Source of the DNA: Comamonadaceae bacterium
GTDB taxonomy: Bacteria; Pseudomonadota; Gammaproteobacteria; Burkholderiales; Burkholderiaceae_C
Direction: 5' to 3'
Assembly: GCA_947447975.1 (NCBI GenBank)
Contig: CANFLU010000001.1
Coordinates: forward strand, 62,001-126,000
DNA length: 64,000 bases
Position 1 is the first letter of the stretch; every line of letters begins with the position of its first letter. Both the position numbers and the translations under genes were made by a program. The notes beneath the pieces were generated by a model. That model was not told the origin of the DNA, made no database searches, and was given only the letters and a program-made list of their open reading frames with translations. This document shows positions 1 through 8,608 of the stretch, piece after piece.

Positions 1-1065
1 CGTTGGAGTTTGCGTTTTCTGGCCGAATGCAACGATGTCGCTTTCCATCGCAACGTGGGCCATATCGTGGCCTTGGGTGCTTACAGCCATGTAGCACTTA
101 AAGATTTGGTCGCGCAGACCGGAATTGACTACCACCGCTTAGAGCGCGGTATTGCCCATTTTTTCGCCACCCAGGCGGCTTTTGACAGCGCCTGCGAACT
201 GGCGGCCTTGATGCAGCAGTTTGGCGTGCAGCGCCATGTCACCAGCACCGCTGAATTGCTGCGCCTGGAGCCGACGCTAGCACCATTTGGCCAGCGCATT
301 GTGGGCGCCACTTTTACCGCCAGCGACGAGTCGGGCGATGCCTGTGTGTTTACCCAGGCCTTGGCGCGCCATTGTGCTGCCCGCGGTGTGGAGTTTTTGT
401 TTTCCCACAGCCTGGAGCAGCTGGAGGTGATAGGCGCCACCATTCGTGGGGTGCGCGTGCGCCCGGTCGCCATGGACGGTGGGCCTGACCTTGCAGGCGG
501 CGCAGGTGGCCGTGTGCGTGCGCTGCCTGCAGACGCAGTGGTCGTCGCCTGCGGCTCGTATAGCGCGCCCTTGCTGCGCCGCGTGGGCGTGGACTTACCG
601 ATTTACCCGGGCAAGGGCTATAGCGCCACGTTCCCGATACTGCGGCCGCAGCAGGCGCCTTCGGTGTCGGTGATCGACGACTCGCGCAAGATTGCCATCA
701 CCCGCCTGGGCGACCAGATCCGCGTGGCCGGCACGATCGAAGTGGGCAGCTACGACCGAGGACTGTCCAGCCCAGTATCCCAAGCGCGTTGCCAGATGCT
801 AGCGCGTCGGGTGGAAGAAATCTGGCCTGGCATGTGCGACACCCGTTTGCCACACGAAGGGGGTAACCCTCGGTTCTGGGCCGGGCTGCGCCCGGCTACG
901 CCCAGCAATATTCCCTATATCGGCCAAACGGCAGTGCAAGGCCTATGGGTGAACGCCGGCCACGGCACCTTGGGCTGGACGCACGGGGCTGGTTCAGGCA
1001 AGGCCCTGGCCGCACGCATGGACGGTGAGACTCCGATTGCCGGGTTCCCGTTTTGTGGCGCGTAA
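1..1065 (+). CDS. dadA: D-amino-acid dehydrogenase (DadA family), 5'-truncated by window edge
   Basis: FAD-dependent oxidative deamination of D-amino acids to 2-oxo acids, normally at the inner membrane feeding the respiratory chain. The frame is open back to base 1, and the N-terminal Rossmann GxGxxG motif of the family is missing, so the start lies upstream of the window; the TTG at base 10 is only the first possible start codon inside it. About 354 C-terminal residues are visible. They include the DAO-type substrate domain and the C-terminal FAD-binding segment with WAGLRPATPSNIPYIG and NAGHGTLGWTHGAGSG, which are typical of DadA. It converges on the LysR gene with only 28 nt between stops. 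Another FAD amino acid/amine oxidase of the DAO superfamily is possible. Confidence 0.85.
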   Translation, partial: RWSLRFLAECNDVAFHRNVGHIVALGAYSHVALKDLVAQTGIDYHRLERGIAHFFATQAAFDSACELAALMQQFGVQRHVTSTAELLRLEPTLAPFGQRIVGATFTASDESGDACVFTQALARHCAARGVEFLFSHSLEQLEVIGATIRGVRVRPVAMDGGPDLAGGAGGRVRALPADAVVVACGSYSAPLLRRVGVDLPIYPGKGYSATFPILRPQQAPSVSVIDDSRKIAITRLGDQIRVAGTIEVGSYDRGLSSPVSQARCQMLARRVEEIWPGMCDTRLPHEGGNPRFWAGLRPATPSNIPYIGQTAVQGLWVNAGHGTLGWTHGAGSGKALAARMDGETPIAGFPFCGA

Positions 1066-1093
1066 ATTGCGCACGACAAGCGCTCCCCAGCGG

Positions 1094-2026
1094 CTAAGCG
1101 GCGTGTGCCTGCTCCAGACATTGCAGGAACGCGCGGGTCGCGCGCGAGGCTTGCGGTGAGCGGCGGGTGATGGCGAAAAACTCGCAATCGTAAAAAAACA
1201 CCGCGGGCAGTACGGCCTGCATCTGACCTTGTTGCACAAAGCTGTGCGCATAGTGCTCGGGCAAAAAGCCCACAAATTGGCCCGACAAAATCAGGGTGGC
1301 AATGGACTCCTGGTCAAAACCAGTGGCGCTGCGCGTCAGGCGCAATTGCTGGCTGAGCTGCAAATTAGGCGAGTGGTAACCCAGGCCGGCAAAAGGCAGG
1401 GCGCGCAGCGCGTCCCAATCCAAGCTGCTGTGTGCACTGCCAAACAATGCGTGCCCAGGGCCGCAGTACAAACACATATGCTCATCAAAAAGGCGTGCAT
1501 AGTGCAAGGTGCTAGAGGTACGGTGCCCGGGAATGATCCCTAAATGGAACTGTCCATCGAGCACTCCGCGCTCTATGGCATTGAGCGTGGCCACATGCAG
1601 ATTGAGCGCGACGTCGGGCGCCCGCGCATGAAAGCGCGCGATCGCCTGCGCTACGCGGGACTTGGGATTGCTAGCGGTTTTGTCAAACACGGCGATTTGC
1701 AGTTGTCCACCCATACGCTGGTGAATCTCATCGACACTGCTGCGAAACGCGTCCGTAGCAGCAAGTAATTGGGTGGTTTGGGCGTAAATTTTCTGGCCCT
1801 CGGGCGTGAGAGCAAAACCGGCCCGGCCACGGCGGCACAAGCGCAAGCCCAGGCGGGTTTCCAGGTCTTTGATATGGCGGCTGATGGTGGAGCTGCCGAT
1901 ATTGAGCTCCAGCTCGGCAGCGGCCATGCCGCCGCAGTCGGCCACCGCACGAAACACGCGCAATAAGCGTAAATCCATGTCGCTGAGCTGACCAAGCGCC
2001 GGGCGTGAAGGCGGATTAAGTTTCAT
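1094..2026 (-). CDS. LysR-family transcriptional regulator
   Basis: A LysR-type regulator of about 310 residues. The N-terminal winged helix-turn-helix spans roughly residues 17-80 (LLRVFRAVADCGGMAAAELE, then STISRHIKDLETRLG) and is followed by the effector-binding domain. The ORF extends upstream to 2083, but the ATG at 2026 (MKLNPPSRP) gives normal family spacing before the HTH and is preferred. ATG 1978 is an alternative. The gene is divergent from the omega-aminotransferase with about 160 bp between starts, the classic arrangement for a LysR activator and its target. Inference: it controls the aminotransferase/mmsA pair, comparable to BauR of Pseudomonas beta-alanine catabolism. The effector is unknown. 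Confidence 0.85.
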   Translation of the reverse strand: MKLNPPSRPALGQLSDMDLRLLRVFRAVADCGGMAAAELELNIGSSTISRHIKDLETRLGLRLCRRGRAGFALTPEGQKIYAQTTQLLAATDAFRSSVDEIHQRMGGQLQIAVFDKTASNPKSRVAQAIARFHARAPDVALNLHVATLNAIERGVLDGQFHLGIIPGHRTSSTLHYARLFDEHMCLYCGPGHALFGSAHSSLDWDALRALPFAGLGYHSPNLQLSQQLRLTRSATGFDQESIATLILSGQFVGFLPEHYAHSFVQQGQMQAVLPAVFFYDCEFFAITRRSPQASRATRAFLQCLEQAHAA

Positions 2027-2188
2027 AGATATGCAAGTGAATAGCGATAATTGTGACTTTATAAGAGTAAGTGCGCAAGCCACAATGCCCTCGCACCAGC
2101 GAAGTACGGCACCCCAACCCGGTAGGCGTCCAGCAAGGCCTTAAGCCGTAGACCATTTTTGTAGACCGCAACCACCCAGGAGACCGCC

Positions 2189-3559
2189 ATGAAACCCCAT
2201 GACACCACCACCCACGCACCGGTCGTGACCACCACCTCCCCCTACCCGCGCGACAAAGCCTGGATGGATGCGCACTGGTTGCCATACACCGGCAACCGCA
2301 ACTTCAAAGCCAATCCGCGCATGATGGTCAGCGCCAAAGGCGCGTACTACACCGACTCCAATGGCCGCAAGGTGCTCGACGGCTTGTCCGGCCTGTGGTG
2401 CTGCGGTCTGGGCCACGGGCGCCAAGAAATCACCGATGCGGTGAGCCGCCAGATCGGCACGATGGAATATTCCCCCGCGTTTCAGTACGCCCATCCGCTG
2501 TCCTTTGAACTGGCCAACAAAATCACCCAGTTGATGCCCGAGGGCTTGGACCGCGTGTTTTTTGCCGGTTCGGGTTCGGAGTGCGCAGACACCTCGCTCA
2601 AGATGGCGCGCGCCTACTGGCGCGCCAAAGGCATGGGAACCAAAACGCGGCTGATTGGTCGCGAAAAAGGCTACCACGGCGTCAATTTCGGCGGCATTTC
2701 GGTCGGTGGCATAGGCGCCAACCGCAAAACTTTTGGTCAAGGCATTGAGGCCGACCACCTACCGCACACCCAGTTGCCGCAAAACATGTATTCGCGCGGC
2801 ATGCCGGCCCATGGCGTTGAACTGGCAGACGAACTGCTGCGCCTGATCACGTTGCACGATGCATCCAACATCGCTGCGGTCATCGTCGAACCCATGTCGG
2901 GCTCGGGTGGGGTGGTGGTTCCACCAGTGGGCTACCTGGCACGCTTGCGCGAGATTTGCACGGCCAACAACATTTTGTTGATATTTGATGAAGTGATTAC
3001 CGGCTTTGGCCGCTGCGGCGCCTACACCGGTGCTGCTGCGTTTGGCGTGACACCGGACATCATGAACATCGCCAAGCAAGTAACCAATGGCGCCCAGCCC
3101 TTGGGCGCGGTGGTGGCCAAGAAAGAAATTTACGACACCTTTATGGACGCCGGTGGCCCGGAGTACCTGCTCGAATTCCTCCACGGCTACACCTACTCAG
3201 CCCACCCGGTGGCCTGCGCTGCCGGTATCGCTGCACTGGATGTACTGGTTCAGGAAAACATGATCGAACGTGTGTCCGCCATGGCGCCGTATTTCGAGCA
3301 GGCGGTACACAGCCTCAAAGGCACCAAGCACATCACCGACATCCGCAACGTGGGTCTGGCTGCAGGGTTCACCATTGCGGCCGTCCCCGGCGAACCCGCA
3401 CGCCGACCCTACGAAATTGCCATGCGCTGCCTGGAAAAAGGCTTTTATGTACGCTACGGCGGCGACACCATGCAATTGGCGCCGCCATTCATTATCGAAA
3501 AATCGGAAATTGATAGCCTCATCAATGCATTGGGCGAATCGATGAACGAGGTCGACTAA
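2189..3559 (+). CDS. Class III omega-amino acid:pyruvate aminotransferase
   Basis: A PLP-dependent aminotransferase of 456 residues, normal length for beta-alanine/omega-amino acid:pyruvate transaminases. It transfers the terminal amino group of substrates such as beta-alanine to pyruvate, giving malonate semialdehyde and alanine. Visible class III signatures are the GSGSECADTSLKMARAYW cofactor-phosphate segment, the DEVITGFGR aspartate, and the Schiff-base lysine at about K296 in NIAKQVTNGAQPLG. ATG 2189 has an AGGAGA ribosome binding site. It is followed by mmsA and divergent from the LysR gene, so the semialdehyde product can pass directly to MmsA. Substrate preference (beta-alanine versus putrescine, GABA or aromatic amines) cannot be read from sequence alone. 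Confidence 0.9.
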   Translation: MKPHDTTTHAPVVTTTSPYPRDKAWMDAHWLPYTGNRNFKANPRMMVSAKGAYYTDSNGRKVLDGLSGLWCCGLGHGRQEITDAVSRQIGTMEYSPAFQYAHPLSFELANKITQLMPEGLDRVFFAGSGSECADTSLKMARAYWRAKGMGTKTRLIGREKGYHGVNFGGISVGGIGANRKTFGQGIEADHLPHTQLPQNMYSRGMPAHGVELADELLRLITLHDASNIAAVIVEPMSGSGGVVVPPVGYLARLREICTANNILLIFDEVITGFGRCGAYTGAAAFGVTPDIMNIAKQVTNGAQPLGAVVAKKEIYDTFMDAGGPEYLLEFLHGYTYSAHPVACAAGIAALDVLVQENMIERVSAMAPYFEQAVHSLKGTKHITDIRNVGLAAGFTIAAVPGEPARRPYEIAMRCLEKGFYVRYGGDTMQLAPPFIIEKSEIDSLINALGESMNEVD

Positions 3560-3943
3560 GGAAATGGGGCGCGGCGAGGCGCACGGGCGCCCGCTGTCAC
3601 CGCGTTGTTGCAATGCCGCGTAGCGATGCGTGCCGGGTCCGCTCCCCTTGGGCCACCCGCAGTGGCCAAAAGTCCTGCAAAGCGCTGCGTTAGCCGGCGC
3701 GATGGCGATCTGGGAAGTAATGCTTGCTTGGCTGTATGCACATTCCTGCACCTTGCGGCTTTTCCCGTCGTTGGCTCCGATGTCCTTGGCGATGAGCGCA
3801 CAGCTTGCCCTCGAAGTACTTAGGCATGGTGCAAAGCTAATGCAGCGCACCCAGCGCGTATTTGCGATACTTCCGCACGATGCGCCAAGGCCGCTGACAA
3901 GCGTTTTTCGTATATTTTCATTTTTAACCTGAGCACTTTGACT
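3560..3943. other. 384-bp intergenic region with no convincing gene
   Basis: The gap separates the aminotransferase from mmsA. ORFs of 72-217 codons are open in several frames on both strands (for example 3556-3801 and 3197-3850 minus, 3630-3932 plus), but none has a recognisable domain or plausible ribosome binding site. Their composition (Arg, Ala, Pro, Cys) is that of shadow frames in GC-rich DNA. Only the last ~40 bases become AT-rich (CGTTTTTCGTATATTTTCATTTTTAACC), which suits an mmsA promoter/leader. The middle part could be a decayed gene or an interspersed repeat. Confidence 0.5.
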
Positions 3944-5449
3944 ATGTCCACATTACCCACTATCGGCCACCTGATCGGCGGCCAACTGACCCAAGGCGGA
4001 AGCCGCAGCGCCGAGGTCTTCAACCCGGCCACCGGCAAAGCCGAAAAAAAATTATTGCTAGCGGACAAATTGACCGTAGAGCAAGCCATTGCCAACGCCC
4101 AGGCCGCCTTCCCTGAATGGCGCAACACGCCGCCGCTGAAACGCGCCCGGGTCATGAGCAAACTCAAAGTGCTGCTGGAAGAACATGCCGATGCCTTGTG
4201 TGCCCTGGTGACCGCCGAACACGGCAAAGTGCTGCCCGATGCCATGGGCGAACTCCAACGTGGCATTGAAAACGTCGAATACGCCAGCTACGCGCCTGAA
4301 TTACTCAAAGGCGAGCACAGCAAAAACGTCGGCCCGTCTATCGACTCCTGGAGCGAGTTTCAAGCGCTGGGTGTGACGGCCGGTATCACGCCCTTTAACT
4401 TTCCGATCATGGTGCCCTTGTGGATGTGGCCTATGGCCGTAGTTTGCGGCAATACCTTTGTGCTCAAGCCTTCGGAGCGCGACCCCAGCAGCACACTGTT
4501 GGTAGCGCAATTGGCGCTGCAAGCGGGCCTCCCACCGGGCGTGCTCAATGTCGTGAATGGCGATAAAGAAGCGGTGGACACGCTGCTCACCGACCCACGC
4601 GTCAAAGCGATCAGCTTTGTCGGCAGTACGCCTATCGCTGAATACATTTATGCCACCGGTTGTGCCCATGGTAAGCGCGTGCAAGCACTAGGCGGCGCCA
4701 AAAACCATGCCGTGGTGATGCCCGACGCCGATGTGGCCAACGCGGTCAATGCGTTGATGGGCGCGGCCTATGGCTCTTGCGGCGAGCGCTGCATGGCGAT
4801 CCCGCTGGTGGTAGCCGTCGGCGACGCCACTGCAGATGCGGTGATTGCGGGCCTGAAAACTGAAATTGCCAAGATGAAAGTTGGCCCCGGTACAGCGGCC
4901 GGTATGGACATGGGCCCGCTGGTGACCAAGGCCCATTTTGAGAAAGTCAAAGGCTATGTGGACCAGGGCGTGGCCGAGGGCGCCACCTTGGTGGTCGATG
5001 GACGCGGCGTACAAGTGCCGGGCCATGAACAAGGCTACTTTTTGGGCCCCTGTTTGTTTGACCACGTCAAGCCAGGTATGGTGACCTACCAGGAAGAGAT
5101 TTTCGGACCGGTGCTCGGCGTGGTGCGGGTCAAGACCTTGCAAGAGGCCATGGACATGATTGATGCCCATGAATATGGCAACGGCACCTGCATCTTTACC
5201 CGTGACGGCGAAGCCGCGCGCTACTTCACTGACAATATTTTGGTGGGCATGGTGGGTGTCAATGTACCCCTACCGGTACCAGTGGCTTACCACTCATTTG
5301 GGGGATGGAAGCGCTCGCTGTTCGGCGATTTGCATGCCTACGGGCCGGACGCTGCGCGCTTTTATACCAAGCGCAAAACCATCACCCAACGCTGGCCATC
5401 GGCCGGTGTGCGCGACGGAACCATGTTCAGCTTCCCTTCCAGCAAATAA
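3944..5449 (+). CDS. mmsA: CoA-acylating methylmalonate/malonate-semialdehyde dehydrogenase
   Basis: An aldehyde dehydrogenase family member of 501 residues that oxidises (methyl)malonate semialdehyde with NAD+ and CoA to propionyl- or acetyl-CoA, releasing CO2. MmsA features include FNPATGKAEKK at the N-terminus, the GITPFNFPIMVPLWMWPMA segment, and the catalytic cysteine at about C283 in CGERCMAI. GNGTCIFTRDG lies towards the C-terminus. The ORF track starts at a TTG two codons upstream; ATG 3944 (MSTLPTIGHLIGG) matches the family start. With the upstream aminotransferase it completes conversion of beta-alanine-type omega-amino acids to acyl-CoA. It could also serve valine or myo-inositol breakdown, but no such genes are nearby. 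Confidence 0.92.
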   Translation: MSTLPTIGHLIGGQLTQGGSRSAEVFNPATGKAEKKLLLADKLTVEQAIANAQAAFPEWRNTPPLKRARVMSKLKVLLEEHADALCALVTAEHGKVLPDAMGELQRGIENVEYASYAPELLKGEHSKNVGPSIDSWSEFQALGVTAGITPFNFPIMVPLWMWPMAVVCGNTFVLKPSERDPSSTLLVAQLALQAGLPPGVLNVVNGDKEAVDTLLTDPRVKAISFVGSTPIAEYIYATGCAHGKRVQALGGAKNHAVVMPDADVANAVNALMGAAYGSCGERCMAIPLVVAVGDATADAVIAGLKTEIAKMKVGPGTAAGMDMGPLVTKAHFEKVKGYVDQGVAEGATLVVDGRGVQVPGHEQGYFLGPCLFDHVKPGMVTYQEEIFGPVLGVVRVKTLQEAMDMIDAHEYGNGTCIFTRDGEAARYFTDNILVGMVGVNVPLPVPVAYHSFGGWKRSLFGDLHAYGPDAARFYTKRKTITQRWPSAGVRDGTMFSFPSSK

Positions 5450-5631
5450 CTTTTTTGATAAATATATTGCTTAATTTAAAAATATGGTGTAAGATAACGG
5501 AATTGACTAAATCTGACAATTTGTGAGTGAACACGCCGCAAACGTCATTTTTTGAGAAAATATTGGCAAATTTCAGATGTTGAACTGAAATGTTTCCGTA
5601 AAAAACCATATTTCAACCGTTGGAGTCGATC

Positions 5632-5994
5632 ATGTCAAAAACAAAGGTAGCGAATTTTTCGCAGATGTACACCAAGTACCTTAATCTGGTGCAAGCTGTC
5701 CGCAGCCTGCCAAGCTTTCCGCAACTCGACGCTGTCGAGTCCAGGATGCTCAATGTCTTTGCGTCCGCATGGCACGAAGACAAGCCGATTACGGTGTTGG
5801 AGGCCATGGTGATGCTGCCCGAGATTTCGACCACTACTGCGCATCGCCGTTTAAAGGCTTTGCGCAAAAAGGGAATGATCGACCTGAACCTGGATAGCCA
5901 GGACAACCGCGTTAAGTACGTGGTGCCAACGAAAGCGACGCACCAGTACTTTGCGCAATTGGGACAGTGCATGGAGAAGGCGCAGGCAGCTTGA
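5632..5994 (+). CDS. Small winged-helix (MarR-like) regulator
   Basis: A 120-residue protein with a central winged-helix region (residues ~30-95: VESRMLNVFASAW, LPEISTTTAHRRLKALRKKG, then a wing IDLNLDSQDNRVKYVVPT). This resembles MarR/IclR-type DNA-binding folds. The ORF track begins at TTG 5620, but ATG 5632 has a GGAG seven bases upstream and is preferred. The 180-bp upstream gap is markedly AT-rich for this genome. It is followed after 87 bp by a membrane protein gene on the same strand. No ligand domain is seen and the target genes are unknown. Confidence 0.7.
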   Translation: MSKTKVANFSQMYTKYLNLVQAVRSLPSFPQLDAVESRMLNVFASAWHEDKPITVLEAMVMLPEISTTTAHRRLKALRKKGMIDLNLDSQDNRVKYVVPTKATHQYFAQLGQCMEKAQAA

Positions 5995-6081
5995 TGCTGA
6001 GCGGCTAAGGCCGCGCAGGCATCCACTCCCGGGCCTTGTCCTGCGCTGATGTGCAGGCAAAAGTAAGTGGGAGTGTGTGCA

Positions 6082-6627
6082 ATGCAATTACAAAAAAACT
6101 TGTGGGTCGTCGCAATGACGGCCTTGGCCTACGTAGGCCTTTTCTCTTTCAATCAGTTCGTTTTCTCAGCATTTAATGCCACTGCGGCCAGCGGTCTGGT
6201 GTTTTTACCTGGGGGCTTGGGGCTGATTTCCGTGCTGCTGTTCGTGGAGTCGGGCTCGCTGGGGATGGCGATTGGCACGATGCTGGTCGGGCTGGGCCAG
6301 GTCTACACCGACGACCCGATCACCACCATGGGCTCGGCCGTGCTATCGGGCCTGGCGCCTTGGTTGGCGCGTGCGCTGTGCATGCGCTTCGCAGAATTGA
6401 ATGAAGATCTCAAGGGCCTGAGCGCCTCGTGCCTGCTGCGCATGATGGTGGCCTATGCCGCGCTCAGTGCACTGCTGCACCAGCTATGGTTTATCGCGCG
6501 CGGGCAAGACGGCGACCTGTGGAGCGGCTTGGCTCTGCACTTCACCGGCCATGTGCTCGGCGCCTTGGTGGTCTTGTACAGCGCCAAACTGCTGCTGGAC
6601 CGCTTGGCGCAGCCCAGCAGGGGATAA
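6082..6627 (+). CDS. Conserved integral membrane protein, function unknown
   Basis: A 181-residue hydrophobic protein with about four to five predicted membrane spans (residues ~8-28, 38-58, 62-80, 88-105, 120-140 and 150-172). ATG 6082 with GGAG nine bases upstream is preferred over the in-frame GTG at 6067. The segment LVFLPGGLGLISVLLFVESG is reminiscent of MASE1-like or sensor-type membrane domains, but no catalytic or output domain follows. It lies between the small HTH regulator and uup. The stop is ten bases before the uup start, so co-transcription with uup is likely. I do not recognise a specific function. Confidence 0.6.
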   Translation: MQLQKNLWVVAMTALAYVGLFSFNQFVFSAFNATAASGLVFLPGGLGLISVLLFVESGSLGMAIGTMLVGLGQVYTDDPITTMGSAVLSGLAPWLARALCMRFAELNEDLKGLSASCLLRMMVAYAALSALLHQLWFIARGQDGDLWSGLALHFTGHVLGALVVLYSAKLLLDRLAQPSRG

Positions 6628-6637
6628 TCCGCGCCAC

Positions 6638-8596
6638 ATGGCGCTTATCACCTTACTGGAAGCCCAACTCGCATTTGGGCATGTACCCCTGCTAGACCAC
6701 GCAGGCTTTTCACTCGAAACCCAAGAGCGGGTGGGCTTGATCGGTCGCAACGGCACCGGTAAATCCTCGCTGCTCAAAATTCTGGCGGGTCTAGAAAAAC
6801 CCGATGACGGGTCGCTGCAAGTGCAAAGCCATATCCGCATTGCCTATGTGGCGCAAGAGCCGGATTTGAACGCCCAGTCCAGCGTGTTTGACGCGGTCAG
6901 TGTGGGCTTGCAGCGGGTGCGCGATTTGATCGACGCGTACTCACTTGGCCACGGCGATCTGGACGCGATGCAAAGCGAGATTGAGGCGCTGGATGGCTGG
7001 AACTGGGAACAACGCGTGGGCGAAACGCTGCACCGCTTGCATCTGGACCCCGAGGCCGTTGTCAGCACGCTATCGGGCGGCACCAAAAAGCGTGTCGCAC
7101 TGGCGCAGGCCCTGGTGGCACAACCCGATGTACTGCTGCTAGACGAGCCGACCAACCACCTGGATTTGGACAGCATCGAGTGGCTCGAAGGCCTGCTGGT
7201 GGACTTTGGCGGCAGCATCATCACCGTCACGCATGACCGCTCTTTTCTGGACAACGTGGCCACGCGGATTGTGGAGCTGGACCGGGGCAAGCTTTTGTCC
7301 TATCCGGGCAATTTCGCGGCCTATCTGCTGCAAAAAGAAGAGCAACTGGCGCAAGAGGCCGTGATCAATGCACGCGCTGACAAGTTGCTGGCGCAAGAGG
7401 AGGTGTGGATACGCAAAGGCGTAGAAGCGCGCCGCACGCGCGCCACGGCGCGTATTGTGCGTCTGGATAATTTGCGTGCGCAGCGCGAAGCGCGGCGCGA
7501 TGTGCTCGGTAGCGTGAACATGGACATCAGCAGCGGCGCGAGCAGCGGCAAATTGGTGGCCGAGCTCACCCATGTATCCAAAAGCTTTGGGCCTAAAACC
7601 ATCGTGCATGACTTCAGCGCCACGATTTTGCGTGGCGACAAGATCGGCCTGCTTGGCCCCAATGGCGCGGGCAAGACGACGCTGCTCAAACTGATTTTGG
7701 GTGAACTCCAAGCCGATCCCGCACCTGCCCATGCGCCAGCACCCGAACCCGGCCACAGCCCCTGGGGCACCGTGCGCCAAGGGGCCAATATCGCAGTGGC
7801 GTATTTCGACCAGATGCGCAATGCCCTGGACATGGACGCGACCTTGGAAGACTTCATTAGCCCAGGTAGCGAATGGATTGAGATCGGCAACCGGCGCCAG
7901 CATGTCAAAAGCTATCTGGGTGATTTTTTATTCTCGCCCGCACGCGCCAATTCGCCTGTGCGCTCCCTGAGTGGCGGCGAGCGCAACCGATTGTTGTTAG
8001 CCCGCCTGTTCGCCCGCCCGGCCAATGTGCTGGTGCTCGACGAGCCCACCAACGACCTGGACATCGACACCCTGGAATTGCTGGAAGACCTGTTGCAAAA
8101 CTACGATGGCACGGTGTTTTTGGTCAGCCACGACCGTACGTTTTTGGACAATGTGGTGACTAGCACCATCGCCTACGAAGGGCCGGGCCGCTGGCGTGAG
8201 TTTGAAGGCGGCGTGCAGGATTGGCTGGTACAAAGCAAGCGCTCTAATGCGATTGCACAGTCTAAGGGGCAAAAAGGGGCGCAAAGTTTCAATTACGGGC
8301 GTGAGGACAAAGCAGCGGCCAGCGCCAAAGTGAGCCCAGCGCCCGCGCCCGCTGCCCCGGCAGCGCCTGCAAGCAAGACCCGCAAACTGAGCTACAAAGA
8401 GCAGCGCGAGCTCGAAGCCCTGCCCGGCCGCATCGCAGCGCTGGAAGCCGAGCAAGCCCACATCAATACCCAGCTTGCCGACGGCACGCTGTACGCCAGT
8501 GACAACGCCAAAGCTTTGCAACTGGCGCAACGCAACGCCGCAATTGATGGCGAACTCCTAGAGGCTCTGGAACGCTGGGAAATTCTGGGCGCTTAA
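6638..8596 (+). CDS. uup: ABC-F family ATPase Uup
   Basis: A soluble duplicated ABC ATPase of about 652 residues without membrane domains, of the ABC-F class acting at ribosomes and DNA. The first cassette has Walker A GRNGTGKS (residues 36-43), signature LSGGTKKRVALAQ and Walker B VLLLDEPTNHLD. The second has GPNGAGKTT (about residue 340), LSGGERNRLLLARL and VLVLDEPTNDLD. A Pro/Ala-rich linker leads to a C-terminal coiled coil (KLSYKEQRELEALPGRIAAL) typical of Uup rather than EttA. The ORF runs open upstream to 6455, overlapping the membrane protein gene, but ATG 6638 is where family homology starts. Confidence 0.93.
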   Translation: MALITLLEAQLAFGHVPLLDHAGFSLETQERVGLIGRNGTGKSSLLKILAGLEKPDDGSLQVQSHIRIAYVAQEPDLNAQSSVFDAVSVGLQRVRDLIDAYSLGHGDLDAMQSEIEALDGWNWEQRVGETLHRLHLDPEAVVSTLSGGTKKRVALAQALVAQPDVLLLDEPTNHLDLDSIEWLEGLLVDFGGSIITVTHDRSFLDNVATRIVELDRGKLLSYPGNFAAYLLQKEEQLAQEAVINARADKLLAQEEVWIRKGVEARRTRATARIVRLDNLRAQREARRDVLGSVNMDISSGASSGKLVAELTHVSKSFGPKTIVHDFSATILRGDKIGLLGPNGAGKTTLLKLILGELQADPAPAHAPAPEPGHSPWGTVRQGANIAVAYFDQMRNALDMDATLEDFISPGSEWIEIGNRRQHVKSYLGDFLFSPARANSPVRSLSGGERNRLLLARLFARPANVLVLDEPTNDLDIDTLELLEDLLQNYDGTVFLVSHDRTFLDNVVTSTIAYEGPGRWREFEGGVQDWLVQSKRSNAIAQSKGQKGAQSFNYGREDKAAASAKVSPAPAPAAPAAPASKTRKLSYKEQRELEALPGRIAALEAEQAHINTQLADGTLYASDNAKALQLAQRNAAIDGELLEALERWEILGA

Positions 8597-8608
8597 TCGT
8601 TTGGCAGG

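Noticed and set aside
3197-3850. 217-codon minus-strand ORF across the aminotransferase 3' end and the gap
   Set aside because: More than half is antisense to a certain gene and the composition is that of a shadow frame.
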